Shown in pieces: positions 10,316 through 23,500 of a DNA stretch of 64,000 nucleotides (within the stretch, counting starts at the first letter, position 1; each line of letters starts with the position of its first letter). Below the pieces are notes generated by a model that was not told where the DNA came from, did not search any database, and saw nothing but the letters and a program-made list of their open reading frames with translations. The DNA lies in NCBI GenBank assembly GCA_916048095.2, contig OU696570.1, positions 7,382,928 through 7,446,927 on the forward strand, read 5' to 3'. Source of the DNA: Sacculina carcini. Taxonomy: Eukaryota > Arthropoda > Thecostraca > Sacculinidae. The position numbers and the translations under genes were made by a program.

Positions 10316-11688
10316 TGTCTGTCCAACCCTCCTTGGTCCATTATCTATCAGCTACTACTCGGCCACCACTTAGCTTATCTGCTAACAATTTATACCATTA
10401 CGTTTAAAATGTTCTTGTCTACACGAAATGTTAAATTTCAAATATAAAACATTAAACCAAAAAAAGTTATAGCGGTGAAAAGACAAAATGAACCCTGAAA
10501 AATGCGAAACTTTTGGTTAATATTATGAAGACTACTCTTGCTAAACCAGCAATGGTACAACTATACAAATTATACCATTGTGTAGAAAAGTTTCTGTTCT
10601 ACTCAACAAATTATAATTTATACCCGAAAATTGAATATAAAACATGTAAAATGGAAAAAAATTCAATCTACATTCAAAATTATATTTTATCTCCACGCGT
10701 CCGATTTTCTATAATTTTTTCTTTATTTCTCAAATACTAATTATCACACATCTAAATAAAGAATACCATCATGCTGGATTTTTTTTTCTACAACACTGTA
10801 TAGTTTTTAATTTTCCAAAGTGTATTAAGAAAAGTTACGGCGGTGTGAAGTAAAAATGACAAAGTCAAAAAGGCTAAATTGGCACAAAAAACGTGAATAT
10901 TTTGGTCAATATTCCCCTATCTATTCCTCATAAACCAAGAATGGTACAGCTATAAAATTATACTATTGTGTAGATAATTTTGTGTTCTACAAGAAAAGTA
11001 CTAATTTATACCCACAAATGATACAAAAACGTGTAAAATAACCAAAATTTTCAAATACATCCAAAATTACACTTCAACACCGGGCGACTCAAATTTATTC
11101 ATTTTTCCACTATTTCTCAGTAACTATTTGTTACACGTTGAAATAATTCATACCATCGTGCTGAAAATTTTTTGTTCTACAATGCGCTATAATTTTAAAT
11201 TTCCCAAAGTGTATCTGAAAGAAGTTACGGCGGTGTAAAGTCAAAATGTAATGTTGCCAATTTGACAGCTATTATGTGCACTTGCGATTACACATGAATA
11301 TACACTGATTTAATTTCACTGAAGTCCAATCACAATTTACGCACTTGCGATTACACAGGAATATACTAATGTGTAGAGAATTCTGTGTTCTACAAGATAA
11401 GCTATAATTTATACCCACAAATGATAAAAAAAACGTGTAAAATTGACAAAATGCTCAAATACATCCAAAATTACACTTGAACACCGGGCGACTAAAATTT
11501 ATTCATTTTTCTACTACTCAGTAACTATTTGTTAAACATAAAAATAAATTATACCATCGTGCTAGAAATCTTGTTTTCTACAATACGGTATAATTTGTAA
11601 TTTTCCAAAGTGTATCTGAAGGAAGTTACGGCGGTGTAAAGTCAAAAGCACATATTACCAATTTGACAGCTATTATTCGCACTTGCGA

Positions 11689-12110
11689 TGTAGTGTGATT
11701 GTGTGCAGTGAGAGAATGTGTGTGAGAGATTGTGTCTATGTTGACTGATATTGTGTGTGCGTGAACGTCCTAGTGTGTATATGTGTGATCGTGTACAGTT
11801 GAATTGCGTATTGCGTGCGATAGTGTGTGAGCGAGTGTGTATAGCTGTGTCGCTGTGTGTGTGTGTTTGTTTGTCAAGTGTGGATGCCCCGCGGCGGCGA
11901 GCAAGTGACCGGCTCGCCGCTGATTGGTTGTGGTAGTGCGCGTTAGGTCTATGCGCGTGTGTGTGTGTGTGTGCTCCCGTGTGTCACGGTGTGAGCTTCA
12001 AGTAGTGTTTGTGGTGCGGTTGTGGCGTCACGTCTTGTAGGCGCGCGTGGGGCAGTGAATCCCACGCACGCCTGTCTGAATATAAATTAGATTTTTGAAT
12101 TTCTGTTACA
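11689..12110 (+). repeat. Left LTR of the TRIM-like element
   Basis: 422 bp, TG...CA. It includes GTGTGTGTG-rich 5' half, a GATTGGTTGTGGTAG word and a TATAAATTAGA near 12080 that could be a TATA-like signal. It differs from the right copy by only a few substitutions, so the insertion is fairly recent. Confidence 0.9.
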
Positions 12111-12792
12111 AGCTATTTCGGCCTTTTTGTTTGGAAGTGGTTCATGTCTGCGACCCGGCTTCAGCAGCGGAGTGATATCCAGTATTAGCAGCGGCCTGGA
12201 AGACGTGGTGGAGGTGCTCGGCGGCGTGTCAGGTTGGTGTGCAGGGGGACGGCAGTAGAGCATGATGCCGGCAGGAAGCTGCGGGGGAGCTGTGGCCGAG
12301 GGCTGCTCGTCGTCCCGCCTGCACTGGTGTTGGACCCGTCGCCAGGCAGCTAGAAGATGGCCGGTGGAAGCTGCTAGTGCTGGATGGCAGGCGAAAGAAA
12401 TGAGCTGCTGAAGCCGGAGGATACTACGAAGGAGTTGAGACGACGGCGTGGCCTGCGTGAGCGGTGGCGTCACGGCTGTCGCGGCAGGGTGCTGAAGAGC
12501 ACTGGTGTCGACGGGAGCATAGTGGATATTGGGGCCGAGGTGTTGTGCCCTGTCGCGGCAGCCGGTGATGAAGAGGACGGCAGGCTGCGGCGGAGCACTG
12601 AAGAGCACGGGCGGAGGCGGGAGCGTGGTGGATGCTGGGGCCTGCCGTGTTGTGATTCGCCGCAGCCACGGTGTGTGCGCCTGGTGGAGGCCGTCGTCGG
12701 GCTAGGTTTTTTCATTGGTTCATTTTTGCTGGTTTGCGTTTTTTTAATTGCATGTTCTCTAGTTTGCTTGTTTCTGTAAAAACAGGTGGAGG

Positions 12793-13212
12793 TGTAGTGT
12801 GATTGTGTGCAGTGAGAGAATGTGTGTGAGAGATTGTGTCTATGTTGACTGATATTGTGTGTGCGTGAACGTCCTAGTGTGTATATGTGTGATCGTGTAC
12901 AGTTGAATTGTGTATTGCGTGCGATAGTGTGTGAGCGAGTGTGTATAGCTGTGTCGCTGTGTGTGTGTGTTTGTTTGTCAAGTGTGGATGCCCCGCGGCG
13001 GCGAGCAAGTGACCGGCTTGCCGCTGATTGGTTGTGGTAGTGCGCGTTAGGTCTATGCGCGTGTGTGTGTGTGTGCTCCCGTGTGTCACGGTGTGAGCTT
13101 CAAGTAGTGTTTGTGGTGCGGTTGTGGCGTCACGTCTTGTAGGCGCGCGTGGGGCAGTGAATCCCACGCACGCCTGTCTGAATATAAATTAGATTTTTGT
13201 ATTTCTGTTACA
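12793..13212 (+). repeat. Right LTR of the TRIM-like element
   Basis: 420 bp direct copy of the left LTR, with the same TG...CA ends, flanked on its right by TGCGA. Confidence 0.9.
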
Positions 13213-14505
13213 TGCGATTACACAGGAATATACACCGATTAAATTTCACTGAAGCCCAATCACAATTAAGAATGCATCATATTAGCTCCAAGTATGGATG
13301 GTGTGGTTTTATAGGGTACAGTTTAATTAATGCTACACTATACTGAATAGAAAGGCTTTATTTTCCTCAATATTTACACATGAATTGTTCCGCCCGACGG
13401 GCGGGTAAAATACTACTGGGAACAAAGTTAACTAATGCATTTTACTGTATAATTTAATTGCTTTAATTTCAAGTTGCATAAGCTCAAGTTGCATAAGGAT
13501 ATGGGTTGTAATATCATGCAATGCCAACTATATGAATATGCTGTTTTAGCGGACGCATAAATCTGGAATTATAGAGATGACAGAAGGTTTCATTGTTTTC
13601 ATAGTGTTACACTTCTGAATTACTACACACGAAGGATGGGTGTGAAATTGAGCAGTGTTGAGGAAAAATCTTCGTCAATAATTAAAACTAGAATTTACAA
13701 ATTTATATTTTTCTATTTGATAAGCTTTTTGCTTTTTGATTCATTATATTCTATTTATAGTTCCGCACGACGGGCGGTTTTAAATACGAGGCAGTTCGAG
13801 GGAAAATATTTTGCCACATCTAAAATAAAAACATTCACATTTAGACTTATATATTGGTTAAGACTTTTTATGGGCTTAATTTTTCTTTTTTAATTTCCAA
13901 TCATTTTTTATTAATTCAATATTCATTTTACTGTATTTATTGTTCTGCACAAAGGGCGGATTTTATTGCTAGATGGTGATGTTGAGTTATAAATATATTT
14001 TGAAAACATTATGATATAAAAATTACTCATTTCTTATTGTTTTATGTCAGAGTTCTGAATTATTCAGCACGACGGGCAGGTTTAAATATGAGGCGGTTTA
14101 GGCAAACTAATTTGTAAAAATAATATATAAATATAGAAATTTACACTTTTTATGGGTCTATTCTTTTCTTTATTAATTCATATTTATTTTCTCTTATGAA
14201 TTGAATACAGATTTAATAGTATGAATCGTTCCGCACGACGAGCCGGTTTATAAGCTAGAATTTCCATTGTTTGTTATGTGTTTGTGTTATGAATTATTCC
14301 TCACGACGGGCAGGTTCAAATATGAGGCGGATTGAGGGATAACATTTTGTCAAATTTAAAATAAAAATACTCAGATTTAGAGTTATTTATTGGTGAACGT
14401 ATTTAGAGGTTATATTTTTTGCATTTTTATTTGTATTTAGTTTATTTTATGGATTGAATATGAATTTTACTTTATGAATTGTTCCGCACGACGGACGGGT
14501 TCAAA

Positions 14506-14533
<28 letters not shown>
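14506..14533. repeat. (TA)n at the junction of Helitron units L0 and L1
   Basis: Short TATATA tract between the 3' end of L0 (GGACGGGTTCAAATC) and the TC start of L1. Confidence 0.8.
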
Positions 14534-14538
<5 letters not shown>

Positions 14539-17236
14539 ATATATATAAAAGAGATCCTCTGTGTGTCTGTGTGTGTATCTGTCTGTCTGTCTGTCTGTGT
14601 GTCTGTTCGACCCTCCTTGGTCCATTTTCTATCAGCTATTATTCGGCCACCACTCAGCCTACCCGCTAACAATTTATACCATCACGTTGGAAATTTTCTT
14701 GTCTACACTTTAAATTAAGTTTTAAATTTCAAAAATGAAATCAAAAAACGTTATAGCGGTGAAAAGACAAAATGAACCCTGAAAAATGCGAAAATTGTGG
14801 TCAATGCTCTGCCATCTACTCCTCATAAACCAGAAATGGTACAGCCAAACAGATTATACCACTGTGTAGAGAATTTTCTGTTCTACAAGATAGGTTATAA
14901 TTCATATCCAAAAATAGAACATAAAAGATGTAAACATGACAAAATTTCAATCTATATTCAAAATTATATTTATACTCCACGCGTCCGATTTTCTATACTT
15001 TTTTCTCTATGTATCAAAAACTAATTATCACACAACTAAATAAGTAATACCATCATGCTGGGAATTTTGTTTGCTACAACACGGTATAATTTTTAATTTT
15101 CCAAAGTGTATTGAAAAAAAGTTACGGCGGTGTGAAGTCAAAATGACAAAGTCAAAAATGCAAAATTAGCACTGGAAACCGTGAATGTTTTGGTAAATAT
15201 TCCCCTATCTATTCCTCATAAACCAGCAATGGTACAGCTATAAAAATTATACTATTGTGTAGATAATTTTGTGTTCTACAAGAAAAGTGATAATTTATAC
15301 CCACAAATGATACAAAAAATGTGTAAAATTGGCAAAATTGTCAAATACATCCAAAATTACACTTGATTACCGGGCGCCTAAATTAATTCATTTTTCTACC
15401 TATTTCTCAGGAACTATTTGTCACACATTAAAATAAATTATATCATCGTGCTGGAAATTGTATTTTTTAAAATGCGGTATAATTCTTAATTTTCCAAAGT
15501 GTATCTGAAGGAAGTGACGGCGGTGTAAAGTCAAAAGGACATATTGCCAATTTGACAGCTATTATGCGCACTTGCGATTACACAGGAATATACTACTGTG
15601 TAGAGAATTTTGTGTTCTACAAGAAAAGGTGTAATTTATACCCACAAATGATACAAAAAACGTGTAAAATTGGCAAAATTCTCAAATACATCCAAAATTA
15701 CACTTGAACACCGGGTGACTACAATTTATTCATTTTTATACCCATTTCTCAGGAACTGTTTGTCATAAATTAAAATTAATTATACCATCGTGCTAGAAAT
15801 TTTGTTTTCTACAATACGGTATAATTTTTAATTTTCCAAAGTGTATCTGAAGGAAGTTACGGCGGTGTAAAGTCAAATTGTCATGTTGCCAATTTGACAG
15901 CTATTATGCGCACTTGCGATTACACATGAATATACACTGATTTAATTTCACTGAAGTCCAATCACAATTTACGCACTTGCGATTACACAGGAATATACTA
16001 CTGTGTAGAGAATTTTGTGTTCTACAAGATAAGCTATAATTTATACCCACAAATGATACAAAAAACGGGAAAAATTGGCAAAATTCTCGAATACATCCAA
16101 AATTACACTTGAACACCGGGCGACTAAAATTAATTCATTTTTCTACTATTCCTCAGTAACTATTTGTTACACATAAATATAAATTATACCATCGTGCTAG
16201 AAATTTTGTTTTCTACAGTACGGTATAATTCTTAATTTTCCAAAGGGTATCTGAAGGAAGTTACGGCGGTGTAAAGTCAAAAGGACATATTGCCAATTTG
16301 ACAGCTATTATGCGCACTTGCGATTACACAGGAATATACACCGATTAAATTTCACTGAAGCCCAATCACAATTAAGAATGCATTATATTATCTCCAAGCA
16401 TGGATGGTGTGGTTTTATTGCGTACAGTTTAATTAATGCTACACTCTACTGAATATAAAGGCTTTAAAAGGCTCAATAACGTTCCGCACGACGGGCGGGT
16501 AAAATGCTATTGGGAACAAAGTAAACTACTGAATTTAACTGTGTAATTTAATTGGTTTAATTTCAAGTTGCATAAGCATAAGTTGCATAAGGATATGGGT
16601 TGCAATATCATGTAATGCCAGCTTATGCTGTTTTAGCGGAAGCATTAACCTATAATTATAGAGATGACAGAAGGTTGCATTGTTTTGATAGTGTTGTGGA
16701 AAAACATGTTTTCTAAATTGAAACATAAATTTCACATTTAGACTATTATATTAGCTATAACTTTCCTGTGGGTTTGTTTTTCTTTTTCAATTTGCACTAA
16801 TTTTTTTATGAATTGAATATTAATTATATTTTATGAACTGTTCCGCACGACGGGCGAATTAAATGTATCTATAAAGAGTGGGTTTAAATGATAGCGAGGT
16901 ATATGATATTTTGCTAGCAGTAAATATTCTAGCGATAAAAGTAGAATAGCTCTTAAGCAAATGATTTTGGAGAATGATGTGAACCTTTAAATATATTTTG
17001 CGATCTGATGATATATGTATTAGGAATAATACGTAGCAGAATATAGATTGCATAATATAATATCGGCTGTAATATCAAGGGCTGTAATATCGGTGTAATC
17101 CAAAAAATAACAACTGTATGAATATGATGCATTAGTGGAAGCATTAACCGGGAATTAGGAGATAATATGATAATGGTGTATAATTATATCGCATTATGCA
17201 ACAAATGTGAATTTAGCTACCTTACAGTTTGGTCCC

Positions 17237-17300
17237 GATACTATATTGGCGGGTTGAGAGAAAATTATTGGTGGGCCGCGTGTTTGGGACCCCTGGGGTA
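17237..17300 (-). repeat. hAT-like terminal motif captured in the Helitron body
   Basis: On the minus strand this reads CAGGGGTCCCAAACACGCGG, the kind of terminus (CAGGGGTC...AAAC..GCGGCCC) typical of hAT transposons. The same segment recurs in sister units (about 23250 on the left; 26163, 34628, 39037, 44996 and 50501 on the right). It was therefore part of the ancestral unit rather than a new insertion. Confidence 0.5.
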
Positions 17301-18452
17301 GATAATCTCAGTCTTCTGATTACAAATTATGATCGCATCAGTATATTTTGTGATCACAAACTAATAAGTTAAATCACCTCAGACTAGGCTGAGAGCGGTC
17401 AAGATTGAATGGTTGGGTTGGGTTGGGTAGGTTTGACTCAGGTTATATTGGGTTTTAATGATAGCGGAAAATATATAAATTTTAACAATAAATATTATAG
17501 CGGTAAAAGTGAAATAGTACTTAAGCAAATGATATTGGGGAATGATGTTAAGTAATAAATATAGTTTGGAAACATTCTGATGAAAAGATTTCATCATCTT
17601 TCATTGTTTGTTTCGTGTCTGTGTTCTGAATTATACCACACGACGGGCAGATTTATATATCAGGCGGGTTGAGGGATAATATTTGTCAAAATAAGAGCAA
17701 AAATATTCACATTTAGACTTTTCTATTGGTTAAGATATTTATAGGTTACATTTTTTGCTTTTCAATTTTTATTCATCATATTTTATGGATCTGATATGAA
17801 TTTTATTGTATGAATTGTTCCGCACGACGAGTGGGTTTAAAAAAGTGTTTTAGATCATTTTTTCAAATGGTTCATTTAAAAAAAGGTATTTTTTTTTAAA
17901 AATAAAAATGTTCCGCGGGCAGCAACTATAGACAATAGAACGTTCAATTTTCCCTGTAAAATTAATCCATACACAAAACCAATGGATTTGACTTCAAATA
18001 TGAATTTTATTGTATGAATTGTTCCCCACGACGGGCGGGTTTAAAAAAGGTGTTTCCATTTTTTAGTTCATTTTTTTCAAATGGTTCATTTAAAAAAGGT
18101 ATTTTTTTACAAATAAAAATGCTCCGCGGGCAGCAGCTATAGACAATAGAACGTTCAATTTACCCTGTAGAATTAATCCATACACAAAACCAATAGATTT
18201 GACTTCAAGATCCAGAACGGATCGTGTTCGAGTTCTGAATTATTCAGCACGACGGGCGAGTTTAAAAATGACTCAGGCGGACTGAGGGGAAATATTTTGT
18301 CGAAATAAAAATAATTAAACTTATAATTTTCAATTGATTAATATTTTTATGAGTGTACCCTATTTCATTTTTATTTTTCCATATTTTTTTACGAATTGAA
18401 TATGAATTTCATGTTATGAATTGCTCCGCACAACGGGCGGGTTTTAATGCTA

Positions 18453-18912
18453 TATATATACATAAAGAAGAAATTATCTGTCTGTCTGTGTATGTATGCG
18501 TGAATATGAGGTGACATAATTGCGCTGGTTCATGGTTCGCTGGTTCAATGATCAGGGGCTTCAAACGCAAACGAAGCGATGGCTCATTTTTATGCAATAG
18601 AAATGTCCCGCGGGTAGCAATAAAACGTTCAATTTCACCGTATAGAATGAATTCATATACAGAACTAATGGATTTGACTTCAAGAACCAGAACGGATGGT
18701 GTTCGAGTTCTGAATTATTCCTCACGTCGGGCGGGTTTAAATATGAGGCGGGCTGAGTGAAAATATTTTGTCAAAATAAAATTAAAAATAATGAAATTTA
18801 GACTTTTTAATTAATTAAGGTCTTCATGAGTTTGCCTCATTTACTTTTAATTTGCAATATTTTTATGAATTGTTCCGCACAACGGGCGGGTTTTAATGCG
18901 GTTTTAATGCTA
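18453..18912 (+). mobile_element. Short (~460 bp) nested Helitron-like unit
   Basis: Starts TATATATACATAAAGAAGAAA with CTGTCTGTCTGTG, contains GTCCCGCGGG, and ends CCGCACAACGGGCGG...TTTTAATGCTA. The next unit of the same type starts at once (18913), so these short units are also head to tail. A second partial copy follows to about 19280. Confidence 0.7.
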
Positions 18913-20523
18913 TATATATACATAAAGAAGAAATTATCTGTCTGTCTGTGTATGTATGCTTGAATATGAGGTGACATAATTGCGCTGGTTCATGGTTCGC
19001 TGGTTCAATGACCAGGGGCTTCAAACGCAAACGAAGCAATGGCTCATTTTATGAAATAAAAATGTCCCGCGGGCATTTAGACTTTTCTATTGGTCAAGAT
19101 ATTTATAGCTTACATTTTTTGCTTTTCAATTTGTATTCATTATATTTTATGGATTTGATATGAATTTTATTGTATGAATTGTTCCGCACGACGGGTGGGT
19201 TTAAAAAAAGTGTTTTTAGTTCATTTTTTCAAATGGTTCATGATTTGCTTGATTGTATGAATTGCTCCGCACAACGGGCGGGTATTAATGCCATATATAT
19301 ACATAAAGAATAAATTATCTGTCTGTCTGTGTATGTATGCTTGAATATGAGGTGACATAATTGCGCAGGTTCAATGGTATATATATATACATAAAGAAGA
19401 AATTATCTGTCTGTCTGTGTGTGTATGCTTGAATATGAGGTGACATAATTGCGCGGGTCCAATGGTATAGATCAGGGGCTTAATTGTTCCGCACGACGGG
19501 CGGGTAAAATGCTAGGAACAAAGTAAACTACTGAATTATTGTACCATATAGAAGCATTAAATAAAAAACCATTATTATATAATAAAGAACCATTTGAATA
19601 TTAATTAGTTAGTTGTCATTAGTTGGTTTATATATAAATAACCATTGGTGTTGGGGCTTAATTGTTCCGCACGACGGGCGGGTTTAAATATGAGGCTGTT
19701 CGAGGGAAAATGTTAAATGTTTTGCTTTTTAATTTGTATTCAGTTTATTTTATGGATTGAATATGCATTTTATTTTATGGATTGAATATGCATTTAATTT
19801 TATAAATTGTTCAGCACGACGGGCGGGTTTAAATATGAGACGGGCTGAAGGAAAATATGTTGTCAAAAAATATAATTGAATTTTGACTTTTCAATTGAGT
19901 AAGATTTTAATGTGTATATCTGTTTTCTTTTTTAATTTGCAATATGTTTATGAATTAAATATGAATTTCATCTTATGAATTGCTCCGCACAACTGGCGGG
20001 TTTCAATGCTAGACGGTGATATTAAGTTATTAAAATATTTTGGAAACATTATGATGAAAAAGTGTAGTCATTTTTCATTGTTTCGTGTCTGAGTTCTGAA
20101 TTATTCAGCACGACGGGCATGTATAAATATGAGGCGGTTTAGGCAAACTATTTTGTGAAAATAAATATGAAAATATAGAAATTTAGACTTTTGTATGGGT
20201 TTACTCAACTCTTTTTTAATTCATATTCCTTTTCTCTCATGAATTGAATACAATTTTAATAGTATGAATTGTTTCGCACGATGGGCGGGTTTACATGCTA
20301 GGATTTTCATTGTTTGTTACGTGTTTGTGTTCTGAATTATTCCGCACAATGGGTTGGTTTATATATGAGGCGGGTTGAGGGAAAATATTATGTCAAAATA
20401 AAAATAAAAATATTCACACTTGGACTTTTCTATTGAGTAAGACACTGATGAGTTTTCATTTTCTTTTTTAATTTGGAGTATTTTTATGAATTGCTCCGCA
20501 CAACGGGCGGGTTTTAATGCTAG

Positions 20524-23500
20524 TCTATATATATAAAAGAGATCCTCTGTGTGTCTGTGTGTCTGTTCGACCCTCCTTGGTCCATTTTCTATCAGCTATT
20601 ATTCGGCCACCACTCAGCCTACCCGCTAACAATTTATACCATCACGTTGGAAATTTTCTTGTCTACACTTTAGATTAAATTTTAAATTTCAAAAATGAAA
20701 TCAAAAAAAGTTATAGCGGTGAAAAGACAAAATGAACCCTGAAAAATGCGAAAATTGTGGTCAATGCTCTGCCATCTACTCCTCATAAACCAGAAATGGT
20801 ACAGCCAAACAAATTATACCACTGTGTAGAGAATTTTCTGTTCTACAAGATAGGTTATAATTCATATCCAAAAATAGAACATAAAAGATGTAAACATGAC
20901 AAAATTTCAATCTATATTCAAAATTATATTTATACTCCACGCGTCCGATTTTCTATACTTTTTTCTCTATGTATCAAAAACTAATTATCACACAACTAAA
21001 TAAATAATACCATCATGCTGGGAATTTTGTTTGCTACAACACGGTATAATTTTTAATTTTCCAAAGTGTATTAAAAAAAAGTTACGGCGGTGTGAAGTCA
21101 AAATGACAAAGTCAAAAATGCAAAATTAGCACTGGAAACCGTGAATGTTTTGGTAAATATTCCCCTATCTATTCCTCATAAACCAGCAATGGTACAGCTA
21201 TAAAAATTATACTATTGTGTAGATAATTTTGTGTTCTACAAGAAAAGTTATAATTTATACCCACAAATGATACAAAAAATGTGTAAAATTGGCAAAATTG
21301 TCAAATACATCCAAAATTACACTTGATCACCGGGCGCCTAAATTAATTCATTTTTCTACCTATTTCTCAGGAACTATTTGTCACACATTAAAATAAATTA
21401 TATCATCGTGCTGGAAATTGTATTTTTTAAAATGCGGTATAATTCTTAATTTTCCAAAGTGTATCTGAAGGAAGTGACGGCGGTGTAAAGTCAAAAGGAC
21501 ATATTGCCAATTTGACAGCTATTATGCGCACTTGCGATTACACAGGAATATACTACTGTGTAGAGAATTTTGTGTTCTACAAGAAAAGGTGTAATTTATA
21601 CCCACAAATGATACAAAAAACGTGTAAAATTGGCAAAATTCTCAAATACATCCAAAATGACACTTGAACACCGGGTGACTACAATTTATTCATTTTTATA
21701 CCCATTTCTCAGGAACTATTTGTCATACATTAAAATTAATTATACCATCGTGCTAGAAATTTTGTTTCCTACAGTACGGTATAATTATTAATTTTCCAAA
21801 GTGTATCTGAAGGAAGTTACGCCGGTGTAAAGTCAAAATGTCATGTTGCCAATTTGACAGCTATTATGCGTACTTGCGATTACACATGAATATACACTGA
21901 TTAAATTTCACTGAAGTCCAATCACAATTTACGCACTTGCGATTACACAGGAATATACTACTGTGTAGAGAATTTTGTGTTCTACAAGATAAGCTATAAT
22001 TTATACCCACAAATGATACAAAAAACGTGTAAAATTGGCAAAATTCTCAAATACATCCAAAATTACACTTGAACACCGGGCGACTAAAATTAATTCATTT
22101 TTCTACTATTTCTCAGTAACTATTTGTTACACATAAAAATAAATTATACCATCGTTCTAGAAATCTTTTCTTCTACAATACGGTATAATTTGTAATTTTC
22201 CAAAGGGTATCTGAAGGAAGTTACGGCGGTGTAAAGTCAAAAGGACATATTGCCAATTTGACAGCTATTATGCGCACTTGCGATTACACAGGAATATACA
22301 CCGATTAAATTTCACTGAAGCCCAATCACAATTAAGAATGCATCATATTATCTCCAAGCATGGATGGTGTGGTTTTATTGCGTACAGTTTAATTAATGCT
22401 ACACTCTACTGAATATAAAGGCTTTATTGTCCTCAATAACGTTCCGCACGACGGGCGGGTAAAATGCTATTGGGAACAAAGTAAACTACTGAATTTAACT
22501 GTGTAATTTAATTGGTTTAATTTCAAGTTGCATAAGCATAAGTTGCATAAGGATATGGGTTGCAATATCATGTAATGCCAACTTATGCTGTTTTAGCGGA
22601 AGCATTAACCTGGAATTATAGAGATGACAGAAGGTTGCATTGTTTTGATAGTGTTGTGGAAAAACATGTTTTCTAAATTGAAACATAAATTTCACATTTA
22701 GACTTTTAGATTAGCTATAACTTTCCTGTGGGTTTGTTTTTCTTTTTCAATTTGCACTAATTTTTTTATGAATTGAATATTAATTATATTTTATGAACTG
22801 TTCCGCACGACGGGCGAATTAAATGTATCTATAAAGAGTGGGTTTAAATGATAGCGAGGTATATGATATTTTGCTAGCAGTAAATATTCTAGCGATAAAA
22901 GTAGAATAGCTCTTAAGCAAATGATTTTGGAGAATGATGTGAACCTTTAAATATATTTTGCGATCTGATGATATATGTATTAGGAATAATACGTAGCAGA
23001 ATATAGATTGCATAATATAATATCGGCTGTAATATCAAGGGCTGCATTATCGATGTAATCCAAAAAATAACAACTGTATGAATATGATGCATTAGTGGAA
23101 GCATTAACCGGGAATTATGAGATAATATGATAATGGTGTAAAATTATATCGCATTATGCAACAAATGTGAATTTAGCTACCTTACAGTTTGGTCCCGATA
23201 CTATATTGGCGGGTTGAGAGAAAAGTATTGGTGGGCCGCGTGTTTGGGACCCCTGGGGTAGATAATCTCAGTCTTCTGATTACAAATTATGATCGCATCA
23301 GTATATTTTGTGATCACAAACTAATAAGTTAAATCACCTCAGACTAGGCTGAGAGCGGTCAAGATTGAATGGTTGGGTTGGGTTGGGTAGGTTTGACTCA
23401 GGTTATATTGGGTTTTAATGATAGCGGAAAATATATAAATTTTAACAATAAATATTATAGCGGTAAAAGTGAAATAGTACTTAAGCAAATGATATTGGGG

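Larger units (their letters stand above)
11689..13212 (+). mobile_element. Complete TRIM-like short LTR retroelement
   Basis: Two near-identical direct repeats of about 420 bp (11689-12110 and 12793-13212) each begin TGTAGTGTGATTG and end TTTCTGTTACA, i.e. TG...CA termini. The element is bounded by the 5-bp direct duplication TGCGA (11684-11688 and 13213-13217). Removing element plus one TGCGA restores GCACTTGCGATTACACAGG, the intact Helitron subrepeat sequence seen in sister units. The internal region is only 682 bp and GC-rich, with no recognisable gag, protease, RT or integrase. A purine-rich AAAAACAGGTGGAGG precedes the right repeat, as expected for a polypurine tract. No tRNA-complementary primer site is obvious after the left repeat. 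Mobilisation would depend on an autonomous LTR element elsewhere (inference). Confidence 0.9.
10208..14505 (+). mobile_element. Helitron-like unit L0 (+), carrying a nested LTR element
   Basis: Starts TATATAAGAGATCCTCTGTG, the same 5' terminus as units L1 and L2. It continues with CTTGGTCCATT.TCTATCAGCTA and three internal subrepeats marked by GTTACGGCGGTGT at about 10836, 11224 and 11625. The 3' portion (13213-14505) has several hairpin motifs of the CCGCACGACGGGCGG type, including the perfect palindrome CCGCCCGACGGGCGG at 13390. Its extreme 5' end appears displaced to about 7834 by the Tigger insertion. A 1.5-kb LTR element interrupts the third subrepeat. There is no coding capacity. Confidence 0.75.
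14534..20523 (+). mobile_element. Helitron-like unit L1 (+), 5.99 kb
   Basis: 5' terminus TCTATATATATAAAAGAGAT preceded by A. 3' terminus CCGCACAACGGGCGG then GTTTTAATGCTAG at 20523. Helitrons start with TC and end in a short GC-rich hairpin followed ~10 nt later by CTRR, and insert between A and T; all of this is visible here. The body has (i) 5' subrepeats with GTTACGGCGGTGT at about 15121, 15513, 15857 and 16260; (ii) a middle part with a hAT-like terminus; (iii) many 3'-end-like blocks; and (iv) short nested units with TATACATAAAGAAG starts at about 18453, 18913 and 19380. It has no Rep or helicase domain. Unit C5 on the right is its mirror copy. Confidence 0.85.

Noticed and set aside
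10132..10447. ORFs of poly-Thr/His or Cys/Val
   Set aside because: Direct translations of the (GT)n microsatellite.
11751..13040. Identical 61-codon ORFs at two sites (MCVRERPSVY...)
   Set aside because: They are the same LTR read twice; no evidence of a protein.
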